Assembly: GCF_021216655.1 (NCBI RefSeq)
Contig: NZ_CP080437.1
Coordinates: forward strand, 2,728,001 to 2,792,000
DNA: 64,000 bases
Source: Clavibacter michiganensis
Lineage (GTDB): Bacteria; Actinomycetota; Actinomycetes; Actinomycetales; Microbacteriaceae
Reading direction: 5' to 3'
Shown here: positions 10,307 to 19,168 of the stretch, in pieces
Numbering within the stretch: position 1 is the first letter of the stretch
How the letters are laid out: every line of letters begins with the position of its first letter
The notes under the pieces: model-generated
The model's database searches: none
The model's input: only the letters and a program-made list of their open reading frames with translations
What the model was told of the DNA's origin: nothing
Position numbers and translations under genes: made by a program

Positions 10307-10924
10307 TCAGCCCTCGTACCGCTCCAGGAACGCCTCGGTCGGCAGGGCCCGGAAGTCGTCCAGGCGCGCGCGGAGGGTCGCGTGATCCCAGTCCCACCAC
10401 GCGAGCCGCCGCAGGCGCTCGGCGATCTCCGGGGGCTGGCGGAAGCGGATCACGGTCGCGGGGACGCCCGCGACGATCGCGTAGTCCGGCACGTCGCGCG
10501 TGACGACCGCACCCGACGCGACGACCGCGCCGTCGCCCACGCGCACGCCCGGCTTGATCATGGCGCCGTGGCCGATCCACGTGTCGTGCCCGATGCTCGT
10601 GCGGCGGGATCGGCGGTGCTCGAAGAACTCCGCGTCGTCCTCGACGTCGTCCCAGTACATGGTGCTGCGGTACATGAAGTGGTGCAGCGTCGCCCGGTCG
10701 AGCGGGTGGTCGGTGGCGCCGACGCGCACGGCGCTCGCGATGTTGGAGAAGCGGCCCACGTCGGTGTGCGCGAAGTCGCAGAGGCGGTCGCAGTAGCTGT
10801 AGTCGCCGATCACGGTGTCGAGCAGGCGCGTGCTCGCGCCGATCTGCGTCCAGCGGCCGAGGTCGCTGCCGGACATGACGACGTCGGGGGCGATCAGGGG
10901 CTCCTCGGTGAGCTTCGTGGTCAT
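10307..10924 (-). CDS. Phosphonate-locus hexapeptide-repeat acetyltransferase
   Basis: 205-aa left-handed beta-helix acyltransferase related to chloramphenicol/virginiamycin acetyltransferases and of the subfamily found beside phn genes. Repeats such as [18 protein letters not shown] and [13 protein letters not shown] (roughly residues 110-150) form the helix, and the [11 protein letters not shown] segment contains the His usually used for catalysis. It overlaps phnN by 4 nt and is last in the C-P lyase operon. Inference: it acetylates an aminophosphonate or an intermediate, a task PhnO does in other bacteria. Confidence 0.82.
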   Translation of the reverse strand: MTTKLTEEPLIAPDVVMSGSDLGRWTQIGASTRLLDTVIGDYSYCDRLCDFAHTDVGRFSNIASAVRVGATDHPLDRATLHHFMYRSTMYWDDVEDDAEFFEHRRSRRTSIGHDTWIGHGAMIKPGVRVGDGAVVASGAVVTRDVPDYAIVAGVPATVIRFRQPPEIAERLRRLAWWDWDHATLRARLDDFRALPTEAFLERYEG

Positions 10925-11616
10925 GGGGTCTCCGTCCGTCCGCGGGGCGCGGGGTCGATGGGGTGGGGGAGCGGGGAGGCGGCCGGCGCGGAGGCGGCCA
11001 GCGCGGACGCGCGGGCCGCCCGGATGGCGCGGAGCAGGGCCTCGCCGCCCTCGGCGACCGTGCCGTGGTTCCGCACCTCGTGGTCGGCCACCCGGTCGGG
11101 CGCCGGATCCTGGCGGGCGAGCCGCCGGGCGATGTCGTCGGCGGCCTCTCGTCCGCGCTCCCGGAGCCGGGCGGCCCGCACGTCCTCGGACACCGTGATC
11201 CGCACCACGACCAGCCGCGCGTAGCGCGCCTGGAGCACGTCGAGCATGCTGCGGGAGACGTTCGCGACCACGGCGGCACCCGCGCGGACGGCGTCGTCGG
11301 CCGTGGCGGGGATCCCGTACGAGAGGCCGTGCGCGCGCCAGGTCACGGCGTAGTCGCCGCGCGCGGCCGCCGCGGCGAACTCCTCGTCGCCGACGGCGTC
11401 GAAGTCCTCGCCGGGCCCGGGCGGGCGGGTGATGGCGCGGCGGGGGAAGTGCGCGTCCGGTCCGCTGCGCGCGCGGGCCGCGGCGAGCAGCGCGTCCTTG
11501 CCGACCCCGCTCGCGCCGACGACGGCGACGAACGGGCCGGGGCCGAGGGGAACGGGAGCCGGAGCGGCGGGAGAGGCGGCGGCCGGCGAGGTGCCCGCGG
11601 AGACGGCGTCGCTCAC
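10921..11616 (-). CDS. phnN: Ribose 1,5-bisphosphate phosphokinase
   Basis: PhnN kinase (231 aa) making PRPP from ribose 1,5-bisphosphate at the end of the C-P lyase pathway. P-loop [11 protein letters not shown] begins at residue 34; guanylate-kinase-like motifs RRAITRPP and the lid region R-L-R-E-R-G-R-E follow. An Ala/Pro-rich 25-residue N-terminal tail and an Ala-rich C-terminus flank the core. It overlaps its neighbours by 4 nt on both sides. Confidence 0.9.
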   Translation of the reverse strand: MSDAVSAGTSPAAASPAAPAPVPLGPGPFVAVVGASGVGKDALLAAARARSGPDAHFPRRAITRPPGPGEDFDAVGDEEFAAAAARGDYAVTWRAHGLSYGIPATADDAVRAGAAVVANVSRSMLDVLQARYARLVVVRITVSEDVRAARLRERGREAADDIARRLARQDPAPDRVADHEVRNHGTVAEGGEALLRAIRAARASALAASAPAASPLPHPIDPAPRGRTETP

Positions 11617-12794
11617 GACACCCGCGCTCCCCGGAGGTGCACGCCGCGGACGACGGGCACGGTGCGGCCGCCGGGGTGCCGCTCGCTCGCGGGCACGACG
11701 TGGCGGTGCACGCGCACGAGGTCCGCGCGCGCGCCCACGCGGATCGACCCGCGGTCGTCGAGCCCGACGGCCCGCGCCGGGTCGCCGCTTACGAGGCGCA
11801 CGCCGCGCGTGATGGGCAGGATCCCGTCGGCGTCGAGCTGCACGATCGCCTGCAGCGGGCTCGCGGGGACGTAGTCGGACGAGAGCACGTCGAGCAGCCC
11901 CAGCGCGAGCAGCTCGGCGGCCGCGACGTTGCCCGACTGGCTGCCGCCGCGCACGATGTTCGGCGCGCCCATGACGATCAGCTGCCCGTGCTCGCGGGCG
12001 GCGCGCGCGGCGACCTCGGTCGTCGGGAACTCGGAGATGCGCACCCCGAGCGCCGCGGACTCCTCGACGTGCGCGACGGTGGCGTCGTCGTGGGCCGCGA
12101 GCGTCACCCCGCGCGCGGTGGCGAGCTCGGCGATGGCGATGCGGTTGGGCGTCGAGTGCTCCGCGGCGACGTCCTGCAGCTCCTCCATGAGGGCGCCGAT
12201 CCCGGCCTGGGACACCCGTCCGCGGCCCACCATGTAGCGCGAGAAGGCCTCGACGTCCGCGTACTGGCGCTGCCCGGGCGTGTGGTCCATGAGCGAGGCC
12301 AGGCGGACGGACGCGATGCGGTCGAACTCGCGGAACTCGGCGACCGTGCCCGGCGCCGCGACCTCGCAGCGCAGGTGGATGAGGTGCTCCGCGCGCAGCA
12401 GCCCGGCGGCCACGGCGTGCTCGATGGCCTCCGCGAGCGAGAGGGACAGCGTGGTGGCGTCGTCCCTGCCCTCGAGGGTGCCGATGCGGATCGCGTCGAA
12501 GACCGTGGTGACGCCGGCGCCGCTCAGCTGGGCGTCGTGCGCGAGGACCGCGGCGATCGGATCCCAGCGCGTGCCCGGCCGGGGCTGCGCGTGCGACTCG
12601 AGGTGGTCGGTGTGCAGCTCGACGAGGCCGGGGATCAGGAGGTCGCCGTCGAGGTCGTCTCCGGTGCCGCCGACCTCGCCGGCGGTGCCGGGGGAGATGT
12701 CGGCGACGAGGCCGTCGCGGATCAGGACGGATCCGTGCAGCACCTCGTCGTCGAGGACGATGCGGGCGTTGCGGAGGACGGTCTCGCGGCTCAT
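11613..12794 (-). CDS. phnM: Alpha-D-ribose 1-methylphosphonate 5-triphosphate diphosphatase
   Basis: Amidohydrolase-superfamily PhnM (393 aa) removing pyrophosphate from the ribosyl-triphosphonate made by PhnGHIL. The metal-binding HTDHLESH lies at residues 61-68; further signatures are [33 protein letters not shown] and [13 protein letters not shown], all typical of PhnM. It overlaps phnN and the DUF1045 gene by 4 nt each. Confidence 0.95.
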   Translation of the reverse strand: MSRETVLRNARIVLDDEVLHGSVLIRDGLVADISPGTAGEVGGTGDDLDGDLLIPGLVELHTDHLESHAQPRPGTRWDPIAAVLAHDAQLSGAGVTTVFDAIRIGTLEGRDDATTLSLSLAEAIEHAVAAGLLRAEHLIHLRCEVAAPGTVAEFREFDRIASVRLASLMDHTPGQRQYADVEAFSRYMVGRGRVSQAGIGALMEELQDVAAEHSTPNRIAIAELATARGVTLAAHDDATVAHVEESAALGVRISEFPTTEVAARAAREHGQLIVMGAPNIVRGGSQSGNVAAAELLALGLLDVLSSDYVPASPLQAIVQLDADGILPITRGVRLVSGDPARAVGLDDRGSIRVGARADLVRVHRHVVPASERHPGGRTVPVVRGVHLRGARVS

Positions 12795-13537
12795 CGGGGT
12801 CCTTCGGGGTCGGGCGCCGGGGTGGCGCGGGGGTGGAGCGGGTGCACGGAGCGCAGGCGGAAGGGGGCGCCGGGGGCGTCCTCGACCACGAGGGCGAGGG
12901 CGTCGACGGCGACCGGGCGGTCCGTGGCGTCGGCGAACCAGGCGACCAGGGCGGCCTCGGCGCGGGGGCGTGCGGCGGCCGGGATCCGGTCGGTGAGGGT
13001 CAGGTGGAATCGGAACCGGTCGAGCACGTGCGGGTAGCCCCAGGTCGCGAGCAGCTCGCGCTGCCGCGGGCTGAGGGAGGCGGGATCCCGGCGGGCGGTC
13101 TCCGCGTCGGTCGGGGGCGCGCGGAACCCGTCGAGCCGCATGACGACGTCGGCGGCGAGCGCGTCCAGCGCCGGGACCGGACCGGTCGGTACGAGCGCGA
13201 GGAAGCCGCCGAGCGAGGCGACCCGGAGGCCGGGCAGCGCGACGGGGTCACGGGAGCCCGCGAGGTCGGCGACCGCGGCCTCGAGCCCGTCGAGGTCGCG
13301 TCCGTCGGCGACGCGGAAGGGCGCCTTCAGCGTCCCGTGGAAGCCGTAGCGGCGGGCGTCGACCGTGACCGCGTCCACCTCGGCACGCGTCCAGCCGGCG
13401 GGCGCGCCGGGGGCGGGTGCGGCGGATCCGCCGACGACGGACCGCCCGAGCCACGCCTCGGCGCGCTCCCGCAGCAGGATCGCGACGGGGCCGTCCGAGC
13501 CGACGCCGGGGATGGCGTAGACCGCGACGCGGGTCAT
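12791..13537 (-). CDS. DUF1045 phosphonate-metabolism protein
   Basis: 248-aa protein of the DUF1045 family, often encoded within phn clusters and distantly related to 2H phosphoesterases. Two family-like stretches are visible: YGFHGTLKAPF near residue 60 and FHLTLTDRIP near 175, giving two H-x-[TS] elements as in the 2H fold. ATG 13537 overlaps the phnL stop. The role is unproven; since no phnP is seen here, this could supply a cyclic phosphodiesterase step, which is inference. Confidence 0.8.
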   Translation of the reverse strand: MTRVAVYAIPGVGSDGPVAILLRERAEAWLGRSVVGGSAAPAPGAPAGWTRAEVDAVTVDARRYGFHGTLKAPFRVADGRDLDGLEAAVADLAGSRDPVALPGLRVASLGGFLALVPTGPVPALDALAADVVMRLDGFRAPPTDAETARRDPASLSPRQRELLATWGYPHVLDRFRFHLTLTDRIPAAARPRAEAALVAWFADATDRPVAVDALALVVEDAPGAPFRLRSVHPLHPRATPAPDPEGPR

Positions 13538-14292
13538 CGGGCGGCCACCGCGACGGCCGGCACGAACGCCTCCACGTCCACGGCCCGGTCGGCGACCGCG
13601 GCCCGCACCTCGGCGTCGTGGAAGATCCCGAGCATTCCGACGCCGGCGGCGCGCTTCTCGGCGATCAGCTCGACCACCACGTCGCGGTTCCTGGCGTCGA
13701 GCGACGCGGTCGGCTCGTCGAGGAGGAGCAGGGGCAGCTCCGGCAGGAACCCGCGCGCGACGTTCACGCGCTGCTGCTCGCCGCCCGAGAAGGTCGCGGG
13801 CGGCAGCGACCACAGCCGCTCCGGGATCGACAGCCGCGTGAGGATGCGCGCCGCCCGGTCGCGCGCGTCCTCCGCGTCGACCCCGCGCGCGACGAGCGGC
13901 TCGGCCACCACGTCGAGCGTGCCGACGCGCGGGACGCAGCGGAGGAACTGGCTCACGTAGCCGACCGCGTCGCGGCGGGCGGCGAGGACGGCGCGCGGCG
14001 GGGCGGTCGCCATGTCGACGTCGCCGCCCGGAGCGTGCACCACGATGCGGCCGCGGTCGGCGAGGTAGTTGCCGTAGACGAGCTTCAGGACCGTGGACTT
14101 CCCGGCCCCGGAGGCGCCGCCGAGGACGACGGCCTCGGCGCGGCCGACGACGAAGGAGAGGCCGTCCAGCACGGCGAGCCGCTGGCCGCCCTGCAGGTGC
14201 ATCGTGAAGGTCTTGGCGACGTCGTCGACGGTGAGGATCGGGGCGGTCGCGGGCACGGGTCCGGGGGTGCTTCCGGTCATGGGGCGGATCAT
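13534..14292 (-). CDS. phnL: C-P lyase complex subunit, ABC-type ATPase
   Basis: PhnL (252 aa), the ABC-like ATPase that with PhnGHI helps attach the phosphonate to ribose. Walker A GASGAGKST near residue 60, signature FSGGEQQR and Walker B LLLLDEPTASLD are intact, as is the PhnL stretch YVSQFLRCVPRV. ATG 14292 gives an ATGA overlap with phnK; an internal ATG at 14280 is an alternative start four codons in. Confidence 0.93.
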   Translation of the reverse strand: MIRPMTGSTPGPVPATAPILTVDDVAKTFTMHLQGGQRLAVLDGLSFVVGRAEAVVLGGASGAGKSTVLKLVYGNYLADRGRIVVHAPGGDVDMATAPPRAVLAARRDAVGYVSQFLRCVPRVGTLDVVAEPLVARGVDAEDARDRAARILTRLSIPERLWSLPPATFSGGEQQRVNVARGFLPELPLLLLDEPTASLDARNRDVVVELIAEKRAAGVGMLGIFHDAEVRAAVADRAVDVEAFVPAVAVAAR

Positions 14293-15068
14293 CCTTGCAG
14301 GATCGAGGAGACGAGCAGCTGGGTGTAGGCGGCCTGCGGGTCGTCGAGGACCCGGTCGGTGAGGCCGGACTCGATGACGCGGCCGTCCTTCATCACGAGC
14401 GTGCGGTGCGAGATGAGGCGGGCGACGGCGAGGTCGTGGGTGACGATCACGACCGCGAGGCCGAGCTCCGCCACGAGGCCGCGGATGAGGTCGAGCAGGC
14501 GCGCCTGCACGGAGACGTCGAGGCCGCTCGTGGGCTCGTCCATGAAGACGAGCCGCGGCGAGATGACGAGGTTCCGGGCGATCTGCAGCCGCTGCCGCAT
14601 GCCGCCGGAGAACGTCGTCGGGTGGTCGTCGATGCGGTCGACGGGGATCTCCACGTGCCGTAGCCACTCGGCCGCGGTCTCGCGGATCCGCCCGTAGTGC
14701 CGCCACCCGTTCGTCATGAGCGGCTCGCCGACGTTGCCGCCCGCGCTCACGTGCATGCGCAGGCCGTCGGCGGGATCCTGGTGCACGAAGCCCCACTCGC
14801 TCCGCCACAGCCGGCGCACCGCGCTCTCGGACAGGTCGGCGAGCTCCACGACCTCGCCGTCGGCCAGCCGGTAGCGGATGCTGCCCTCGCTGAGCGCGAG
14901 CCGCTGGGAGAGGGTGCCGAGCAGGGTCGACTTCCCGGATCCCGACTCGCCCACGACCGCGAGCACCTCGCCGGGGTGCAGGTCGAGGTCGACGTCGCGG
15001 CAGCCGTAGCGGTCGCCGTAGCGGTGGGCGGCCCCGCGGACCTCGAGCAGCGGTCGGTCGTCGCTCAT
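14289..15068 (-). CDS. phnK: C-P lyase complex subunit, ABC-type ATPase
   Basis: PhnK (259 aa), an ABC-family ATPase that docks on the PhnGHIJ core. Walker A GESGSGKST near residue 40, signature FSGGMRQR and Walker B LVFMDEPTSGLDVSVQ are present; the phrase WGFVHQDPADGLRM is PhnK-specific. It overlaps phnJ and phnL by 4 nt. Confidence 0.94.
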   Translation of the reverse strand: MSDDRPLLEVRGAAHRYGDRYGCRDVDLDLHPGEVLAVVGESGSGKSTLLGTLSQRLALSEGSIRYRLADGEVVELADLSESAVRRLWRSEWGFVHQDPADGLRMHVSAGGNVGEPLMTNGWRHYGRIRETAAEWLRHVEIPVDRIDDHPTTFSGGMRQRLQIARNLVISPRLVFMDEPTSGLDVSVQARLLDLIRGLVAELGLAVVIVTHDLAVARLISHRTLVMKDGRVIESGLTDRVLDDPQAAYTQLLVSSILQG

Positions 15069-15934
15069 GCGCGCGCCTCCTCGTCGTGGGCGCGGGCGGC
15101 CTCGACCGTGCGCTCGCAGTGGTCGGTGTCGGAGCAGACGTGCATGGACGCGCCCCGGTCGTCGGTGATGACCTCGTCGAGGTACACGCCCGTGGATCCG
15201 CAGATCGCGCACGGATCCTCGAAGGACTGCGGCTCGAACGGGTGGTCCTCGAAGCCGAGGCTCTCCACGCTCGTGTACGGCGGCACCGCGTAGATCCGCT
15301 TCTCGCGGCCGGCGCCGAACAGCTGCAGCGCCGGGCTCATGTGCATCTTCGGGTTGTCGAAGCTCGGGACGGGGGACGGGGCCATGAGGTACCGGCCCGC
15401 GACCATCACGGGGTAGTCGTACGTCTTGGCGACGTGCCCGAAGCGCGCGATGTCCTCGTAGAGCTTCACGTACATCAGCCCGTACTCCTCGAGCGCGTGC
15501 AGGCGCCGGGTCTCCGTCTCGCGGGGCTCGAGGAAGCGCAGCGGCTCCGGCATGGGCACCTGGTAGACGATGACCTGGCCCTCGGCGAGCGGCGTCTCCG
15601 GGATCCGGTGCCGCGTCTGGATCACGGTGGCCTCGTCGGTGCGCGTGGTCGTGGCGACGCCGGCGACGGACGCGAAGAACTGCCGGATGGAGACGGCGTT
15701 CGTGGTGTCGTCCGCGCCCTGGTCGATGACCTTCAGCACGTCGTCCTCGCCGATCACGGCCGCCGTGACCTGCACGCCGCCCGTGCCCCAGCCGCGCGGC
15801 ATGGGCACCTCGCGGCTCGCGAACGGCACCTGGAAGCCGGGGATCGCGACGGCCTTGAGGAGCGCGCGGCGGATCATGCGCTTGGTCTGCTCGTCGAGGT
15901 AGCCGAGGTTGTAGCCGATGAGGGAGGCGCTCAT
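15065..15934 (-). CDS. phnJ: Alpha-D-ribose 1-methylphosphonate 5-phosphate C-P lyase
   Basis: PhnJ (289 aa), the radical enzyme that breaks the carbon-phosphorus bond. The four Fe-S cysteines are Cys242, Cys245, Cys267 and Cys273, exactly the CX2CX21CX5C spacing known for PhnJ. Gly33 in the IPGFQVPF motif corresponds to the glycyl-radical Gly32 of E. coli. All catalytic features are therefore present, so the locus should be functional. It overlaps phnI and phnK by 4 nt. Confidence 0.96.
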   Translation of the reverse strand: MSASLIGYNLGYLDEQTKRMIRRALLKAVAIPGFQVPFASREVPMPRGWGTGGVQVTAAVIGEDDVLKVIDQGADDTTNAVSIRQFFASVAGVATTTRTDEATVIQTRHRIPETPLAEGQVIVYQVPMPEPLRFLEPRETETRRLHALEEYGLMYVKLYEDIARFGHVAKTYDYPVMVAGRYLMAPSPVPSFDNPKMHMSPALQLFGAGREKRIYAVPPYTSVESLGFEDHPFEPQSFEDPCAICGSTGVYLDEVITDDRGASMHVCSDTDHCERTVEAARAHDEEARA

Positions 15935-17046
15935 GCGCGGGCCCCCGCTCCGGCCGGCGCATCGGACGAGGCTTCCGGCGCCTCCTGCCGCTCGCGCCAC
16001 TCGCGGGCCAGCCGACGCACGAGCACGAGCTCGGCCTGGAAGTCCACGTAGTGCGGGAGCTTGAGGTGCTCGACGAACCCGGTCGCCTGCACGTTGTCGC
16101 AGTGGCTGATCACGAACTCCTCGTCCTGCGCGGGGGCGGTCACGCGCTCGCCGAGCTCGTCGGCCCGGAGCGCCCGGTCGACGAGCGCCATCGACATCGC
16201 CTTGCGCTCGCTGCGCCCGAAGGCGAGGCCGTAGCCGCGCGTGAACTGGGCGGGCCGGTCGGCGCTGCCCGTGAACTGGTTGACCATCTGGCACTCGGTG
16301 ACCTCGATCCGGCCGAGCGGCACCGCGAATCCGAGCTCGGGGGCGTCGAGCTCCACCTCGACCTCTCCCACGCGGATCTCGCCCGCGAACGGGTGCGTCG
16401 TGCCGAATCCGCGCTGCGTGGAGTAGCCGAGGCCGAGGAGGAAGCCCTCGTCGCCGCGGGCGAGGGCCTGCAGGCGCTCGGCGCGCGTCATCGGGTGCAC
16501 GGTGGGCTCGCGCGTGATGTCCGCGGGCTCCTCGTCGTCCTGGCCGGGGTGCGAGTCGGGCTCGATGAGCGCGCTCTGGCCGAGGAGGTCGGCCACGCGC
16601 GGCATGGTGGCGCCCGCGTCGGCCGCACGCGAGGTCACGGCGGCCGGCTCGGCGTCGGTGAAGAGGCGGTGCGTGTAGTCGAAGGTCGCGCCGAGCTGCT
16701 GGCCGCCCGGCAGGTCCTTGAACGTCGCGGAGACGCGGCGCTGCGGCGGGAGCCCGGCGGTGTCGACCGGCAGCGTGCACCCGAAGCGCGGGAGGGTCGT
16801 GCGGTAGGAGCGGAGCAGGGTCACGGCCTCGAGCACGTCGCCCTGCGCCTGGATGAGGGCGCGCGCCGCGAGCTCCGGGTCGTGCAGGGACCCCTCCGTC
16901 ATCACGCGGGACACGAGGACGCCGAGCTGGCCGGCGACCTGCCCGGCCTCGATCCGCGCGGATCCGGGGGCGCCTCGGCCCTCGGCGGCGAGCAGGGCGT
17001 GCGCGGCCGCGATCGCCTTCTCCCCGCCTTTGACGGCGACGTACAT
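15931..17046 (-). CDS. phnI: C-P lyase core subunit (nucleosidase)
   Basis: PhnI (371 aa), which displaces adenine from ATP with phosphonate together with PhnG, H and L. Family landmarks are MYVAVKGGEKAI at the N-terminus, the FGCTLPVDTAGLPPQRR region, GYSTQRGFGTTHPF and HCDNVQATGFVEHLKLPHYV near the C-terminus. Its ATG overlaps the phnH stop by one base (TGATG). Confidence 0.95.
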   Translation of the reverse strand: MYVAVKGGEKAIAAAHALLAAEGRGAPGSARIEAGQVAGQLGVLVSRVMTEGSLHDPELAARALIQAQGDVLEAVTLLRSYRTTLPRFGCTLPVDTAGLPPQRRVSATFKDLPGGQQLGATFDYTHRLFTDAEPAAVTSRAADAGATMPRVADLLGQSALIEPDSHPGQDDEEPADITREPTVHPMTRAERLQALARGDEGFLLGLGYSTQRGFGTTHPFAGEIRVGEVEVELDAPELGFAVPLGRIEVTECQMVNQFTGSADRPAQFTRGYGLAFGRSERKAMSMALVDRALRADELGERVTAPAQDEEFVISHCDNVQATGFVEHLKLPHYVDFQAELVLVRRLAREWRERQEAPEASSDAPAGAGARA

Positions 17047-17693
17047 CAGGCCTCCGATCGGGGGTCGGCCGCCCGGAGGCGGGTGGTGCGGGGGAGGGCG
17101 GCGACGGATCCCGCGTCGACGAGCAGCAGGTCGACGCCGCGCGGGAAGCGCTCGCCGTTGGCCCGCCAGGCGTCGAGGAAGCCCTCGTCGGCCCAGGGGG
17201 CGTCGGCGATCGCGTGCCCGTCGATGCCGGGGCCCTCGGCCCGGATCCGCATGGTCCCGGCGGCGTCGCGGACGTCGAGGAGCGCGGTCGCGGAGCGGTG
17301 CGGCTCCTCGTCGGTGCCGGCGGCGAGCGCCGCGAGCGGGGGCAGGGACGCCGGGTCGGCGAGCACGAAGTCCGCGTCGGAGGCCGCGGTGACGAGGCGG
17401 ACGCCGGTGTGGAAGGTGAGCCAGGAGGTCACCTCGTCGTCGGCCGCGCGGCGCGGGTCGAGCCACAGCGCCGACTCCTCGTCGAGCACGGTGAGGGCGA
17501 CGGCGCCGAGGCCCGGGCCGAGACCGGCGGGCGCCTCGGCGGGGCCCGTGAGCGGCTGGATCCGCGTCGGGTGCGCGAGCGCGTCGAGGAGCGCGCGGAA
17601 CGCGGCCTGCGCGCCGCGCGTCGCGTCGCCGAACCCAGGAGCGGGGATGCCGGGAGCGGGGATGCCGGGCGCGCGGCCCGTCGCCGCGGTCAC
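17046..17693 (-). CDS. phnH: C-P lyase core subunit PhnH
   Basis: PhnH (215 aa), structural subunit of the C-P lyase core. The GTG start at 17693 overlaps the phnG stop (GTGA). Recognisable are FRALLDALAHPTRIQPL near residue 30 and FPRGVDLLLVD near 190. The N-terminus carries a short duplication, GIPAPGIPAPG, encoded by adjacent near-identical bases (about 17640-17672), which looks like a small in-frame slippage duplication. Confidence 0.92.
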   Translation of the reverse strand: MTAATGRAPGIPAPGIPAPGFGDATRGAQAAFRALLDALAHPTRIQPLTGPAEAPAGLGPGLGAVALTVLDEESALWLDPRRAADDEVTSWLTFHTGVRLVTAASDADFVLADPASLPPLAALAAGTDEEPHRSATALLDVRDAAGTMRIRAEGPGIDGHAIADAPWADEGFLDAWRANGERFPRGVDLLLVDAGSVAALPRTTRLRAADPRSEA

Positions 17694-18181
17694 CCGTTCT
17701 CCCGGGCGACCGTGAAGAAGTCCACGAGCGTGCTGCGGGCCTCGGCGGCGCGGACGTCGTCGGCCGCGGCGCGCGCGCGCTCGAGCGGCGCGACGACCTC
17801 GGCGAGCACACGGTCGTGCAGGCCCGCGTCGAGGAGCATCCCGTCGAACAGGGCCGCGAGGCGGGCGTGCTCGAGGTCGGATCCGAGGACGTACGAGCTG
17901 CCGAGCGCGTCCGCCGCCATGACGGGCCCGTGCAGGCGGAGCGTGGCGCGCGTGACGGTGGCCTCGCCGAGGTTGAAGCGCGCGCCGCCGGCGTCGACGC
18001 GGCCGCGCACCATGACGAGCCCGGCCTCCGGACCCCGGATGTGCTGCACGCAGGGCTTGGGCTCCCACGCGGTCCACGCGGCGTCGAGGGCCCCCACGTC
18101 GGCGGCGGAGAGGACGCGCATCCAGCGCTGCCGGGCGGCGACGTCCTCCCGTCCGGTGCTGCTGGTCGTGGTCGTCGTCAT
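17690..18181 (-). CDS. phnG: C-P lyase core subunit PhnG
   Basis: PhnG (163 aa), first gene of the reverse phosphonate operon. Core PhnG segments QRWMRVLSAAD, the G-P-E-x-G-L-V-M-V-R-G-R region, FNLGEATVTR and the helical C-terminus AARSTLVDFFTVAR-like tail are visible. A Thr/Ser-rich N-terminus precedes the fold. A GGAGGG Shine-Dalgarno lies just upstream on the minus strand. The promoter is in the 207-base gap shared with the divergent regulator gene. Confidence 0.92.
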   Translation of the reverse strand: MTTTTTSSTGREDVAARQRWMRVLSAADVGALDAAWTAWEPKPCVQHIRGPEAGLVMVRGRVDAGGARFNLGEATVTRATLRLHGPVMAADALGSSYVLGSDLEHARLAALFDGMLLDAGLHDRVLAEVVAPLERARAAADDVRAAEARSTLVDFFTVARENG

Positions 18182-18199
18182 GGCCGCGATCCCTCCAAG

Positions 18200-18219
18200 T
18201 TGTCTGCTGATCTAGATAA
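18200..18219. promoter_or_regulatory. Candidate PhnF operator in phnG/phnF divergent gap
   Basis: Inverted repeat TTGTCT-N8-AGATAA (one mismatch between arms) enclosing the perfect palindrome ATCTAGAT at 18210-18217. It lies about 20 bases before phnG and is the only AT-rich symmetric site in the gap between phnG and its GntR/HutC-type regulator. HutC-family repressors bind short inverted repeats of this kind. Assignment to this regulator is inference. Confidence 0.4.
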
Positions 18220-18388
18220 GTCGAACGTAGTGGCCGAGGGGACGCGGGAACCCGCCCGCACGCGACGAGTCGGACGCGAGCAGGTGAACAGGTGGGGAAC
18301 GCGGGCGGCGACCGGGCAGGCGGCGGCCCGCGGATCCGCGACGGCGACCGGATCCGGCGCCGCGACCGCCCGATAGGGTCGACGGGAC

Positions 18389-19126
18389 ATGGCGACGCAG
18401 AGCAGATCCACGAGCGGGTACTCCGCCTGGCGGCTCATCGCGGAGGAGCTGCGCGCCGAGATCCTGCAGGGCACCGTGCCCGCCGGGGCGAAGCTCTCGT
18501 CGGAGAGCGAGCTCGCCGAGCGCTTCCAGGTCCACCGCCACACCGTGCGGCAGGCCGTGGCGGCGCTCGCGACGGACGGGCTCGTCGTCTCGCGGCGCGG
18601 CAGCGGCACGTTCGTGACCGCGCACGACGTCATCGTCCACCGCATCGGCCTGCGCACGCGGCTCAGCGACAGTCTCGCCGGCCGCGGATCCGCGTCCACG
18701 GGCGAGCTGCTCGAGTGGGCCGTCGAGGATCCGCCCGCCGACGTCGCCGAGCGCCTCGCCCTCGCCGGTCGCCCCGCCCTCCGCCTCGAGACGCTGCGGC
18801 TCGTCGACGGCCGGCCCGTGGTGCGCGGCACGTCGTGGCTCGTGGAGGAGCTCGTGCCCGGCATCGTCGACCGCTACGGACCCGACGGGTCGATGACGAA
18901 CGCCCTCCGCGCGGTCGGCGTCGACGACTACCTGCGCTCCGCCACCACCGTCACCGGCCGCCTCGCGACGGCGGCCGAGTCCGCGGAGCTGCAGCTGTCG
19001 TCGGGCGCGGTCGTGCTCGTGGTCCGCGCCCTCAACACGCTGCCCGACGGCACGCCGCTGCTCATCAACGTCACGCGCTTCGCGGCCGACCGCGTCGAGC
19101 TCGACGTGGAGCACAGCAGGGCCTAG
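18389..19126 (+). CDS. phnF: GntR-family (HutC/UTRA) regulator of phosphonate genes
   Basis: 245-aa PhnF-like repressor. The N-terminal winged helix (residues about 12-75) contains LRAEILQGTVPAGAKLSSES and the recognition segment FQVHRHTVRQAVAALA; the C-terminal UTRA ligand domain spans about 95-240. It is divergent from phnG across a 207-base gap, the usual arrangement for a local repressor. TAGGGT at 18374-18379 may be its -10 element, ten bases before ATG; no Shine-Dalgarno is visible. A hairpin follows the stop. Confidence 0.88.
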   Translation: MATQSRSTSGYSAWRLIAEELRAEILQGTVPAGAKLSSESELAERFQVHRHTVRQAVAALATDGLVVSRRGSGTFVTAHDVIVHRIGLRTRLSDSLAGRGSASTGELLEWAVEDPPADVAERLALAGRPALRLETLRLVDGRPVVRGTSWLVEELVPGIVDRYGPDGSMTNALRAVGVDDYLRSATTVTGRLATAAESAELQLSSGAVVLVVRALNTLPDGTPLLINVTRFAADRVELDVEHSRA

Positions 19127-19146
19127 GCGGCGGGCTGACCGCCGCC
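19126..19146 (+). terminator. Hairpin after phnF
   Basis: Perfect 8-bp stem GGCGGCGG / CCGCCGCC with a 5-base loop, beginning at the last base of the phnF stop codon. There is no T-tract, as is common in GC-rich actinobacteria. Confidence 0.55.
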
Positions 19147-19162
19147 GCCGCGGACGTACGCT
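19135..19162 (+). promoter_or_regulatory. Candidate promoter for a leaderless MFS gene
   Basis: CTGACC (19135-19140), 16-base spacer, TACGCT (19157-19162), then six bases to ATG 19169. The predicted start point falls on or next to the ATG and no Shine-Dalgarno is present, so the message is probably leaderless. It overlaps the phnF terminator hairpin. Confidence 0.45.
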
Positions 19163-19168
19163 GAACGC

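Noticed and set aside
17640..17675. Repeat encoding GIPAPGIPAPG in phnH taken as a CRISPR-like or regulatory repeat
   Set aside because: It is a short in-frame duplication within a coding sequence, with no spacers.
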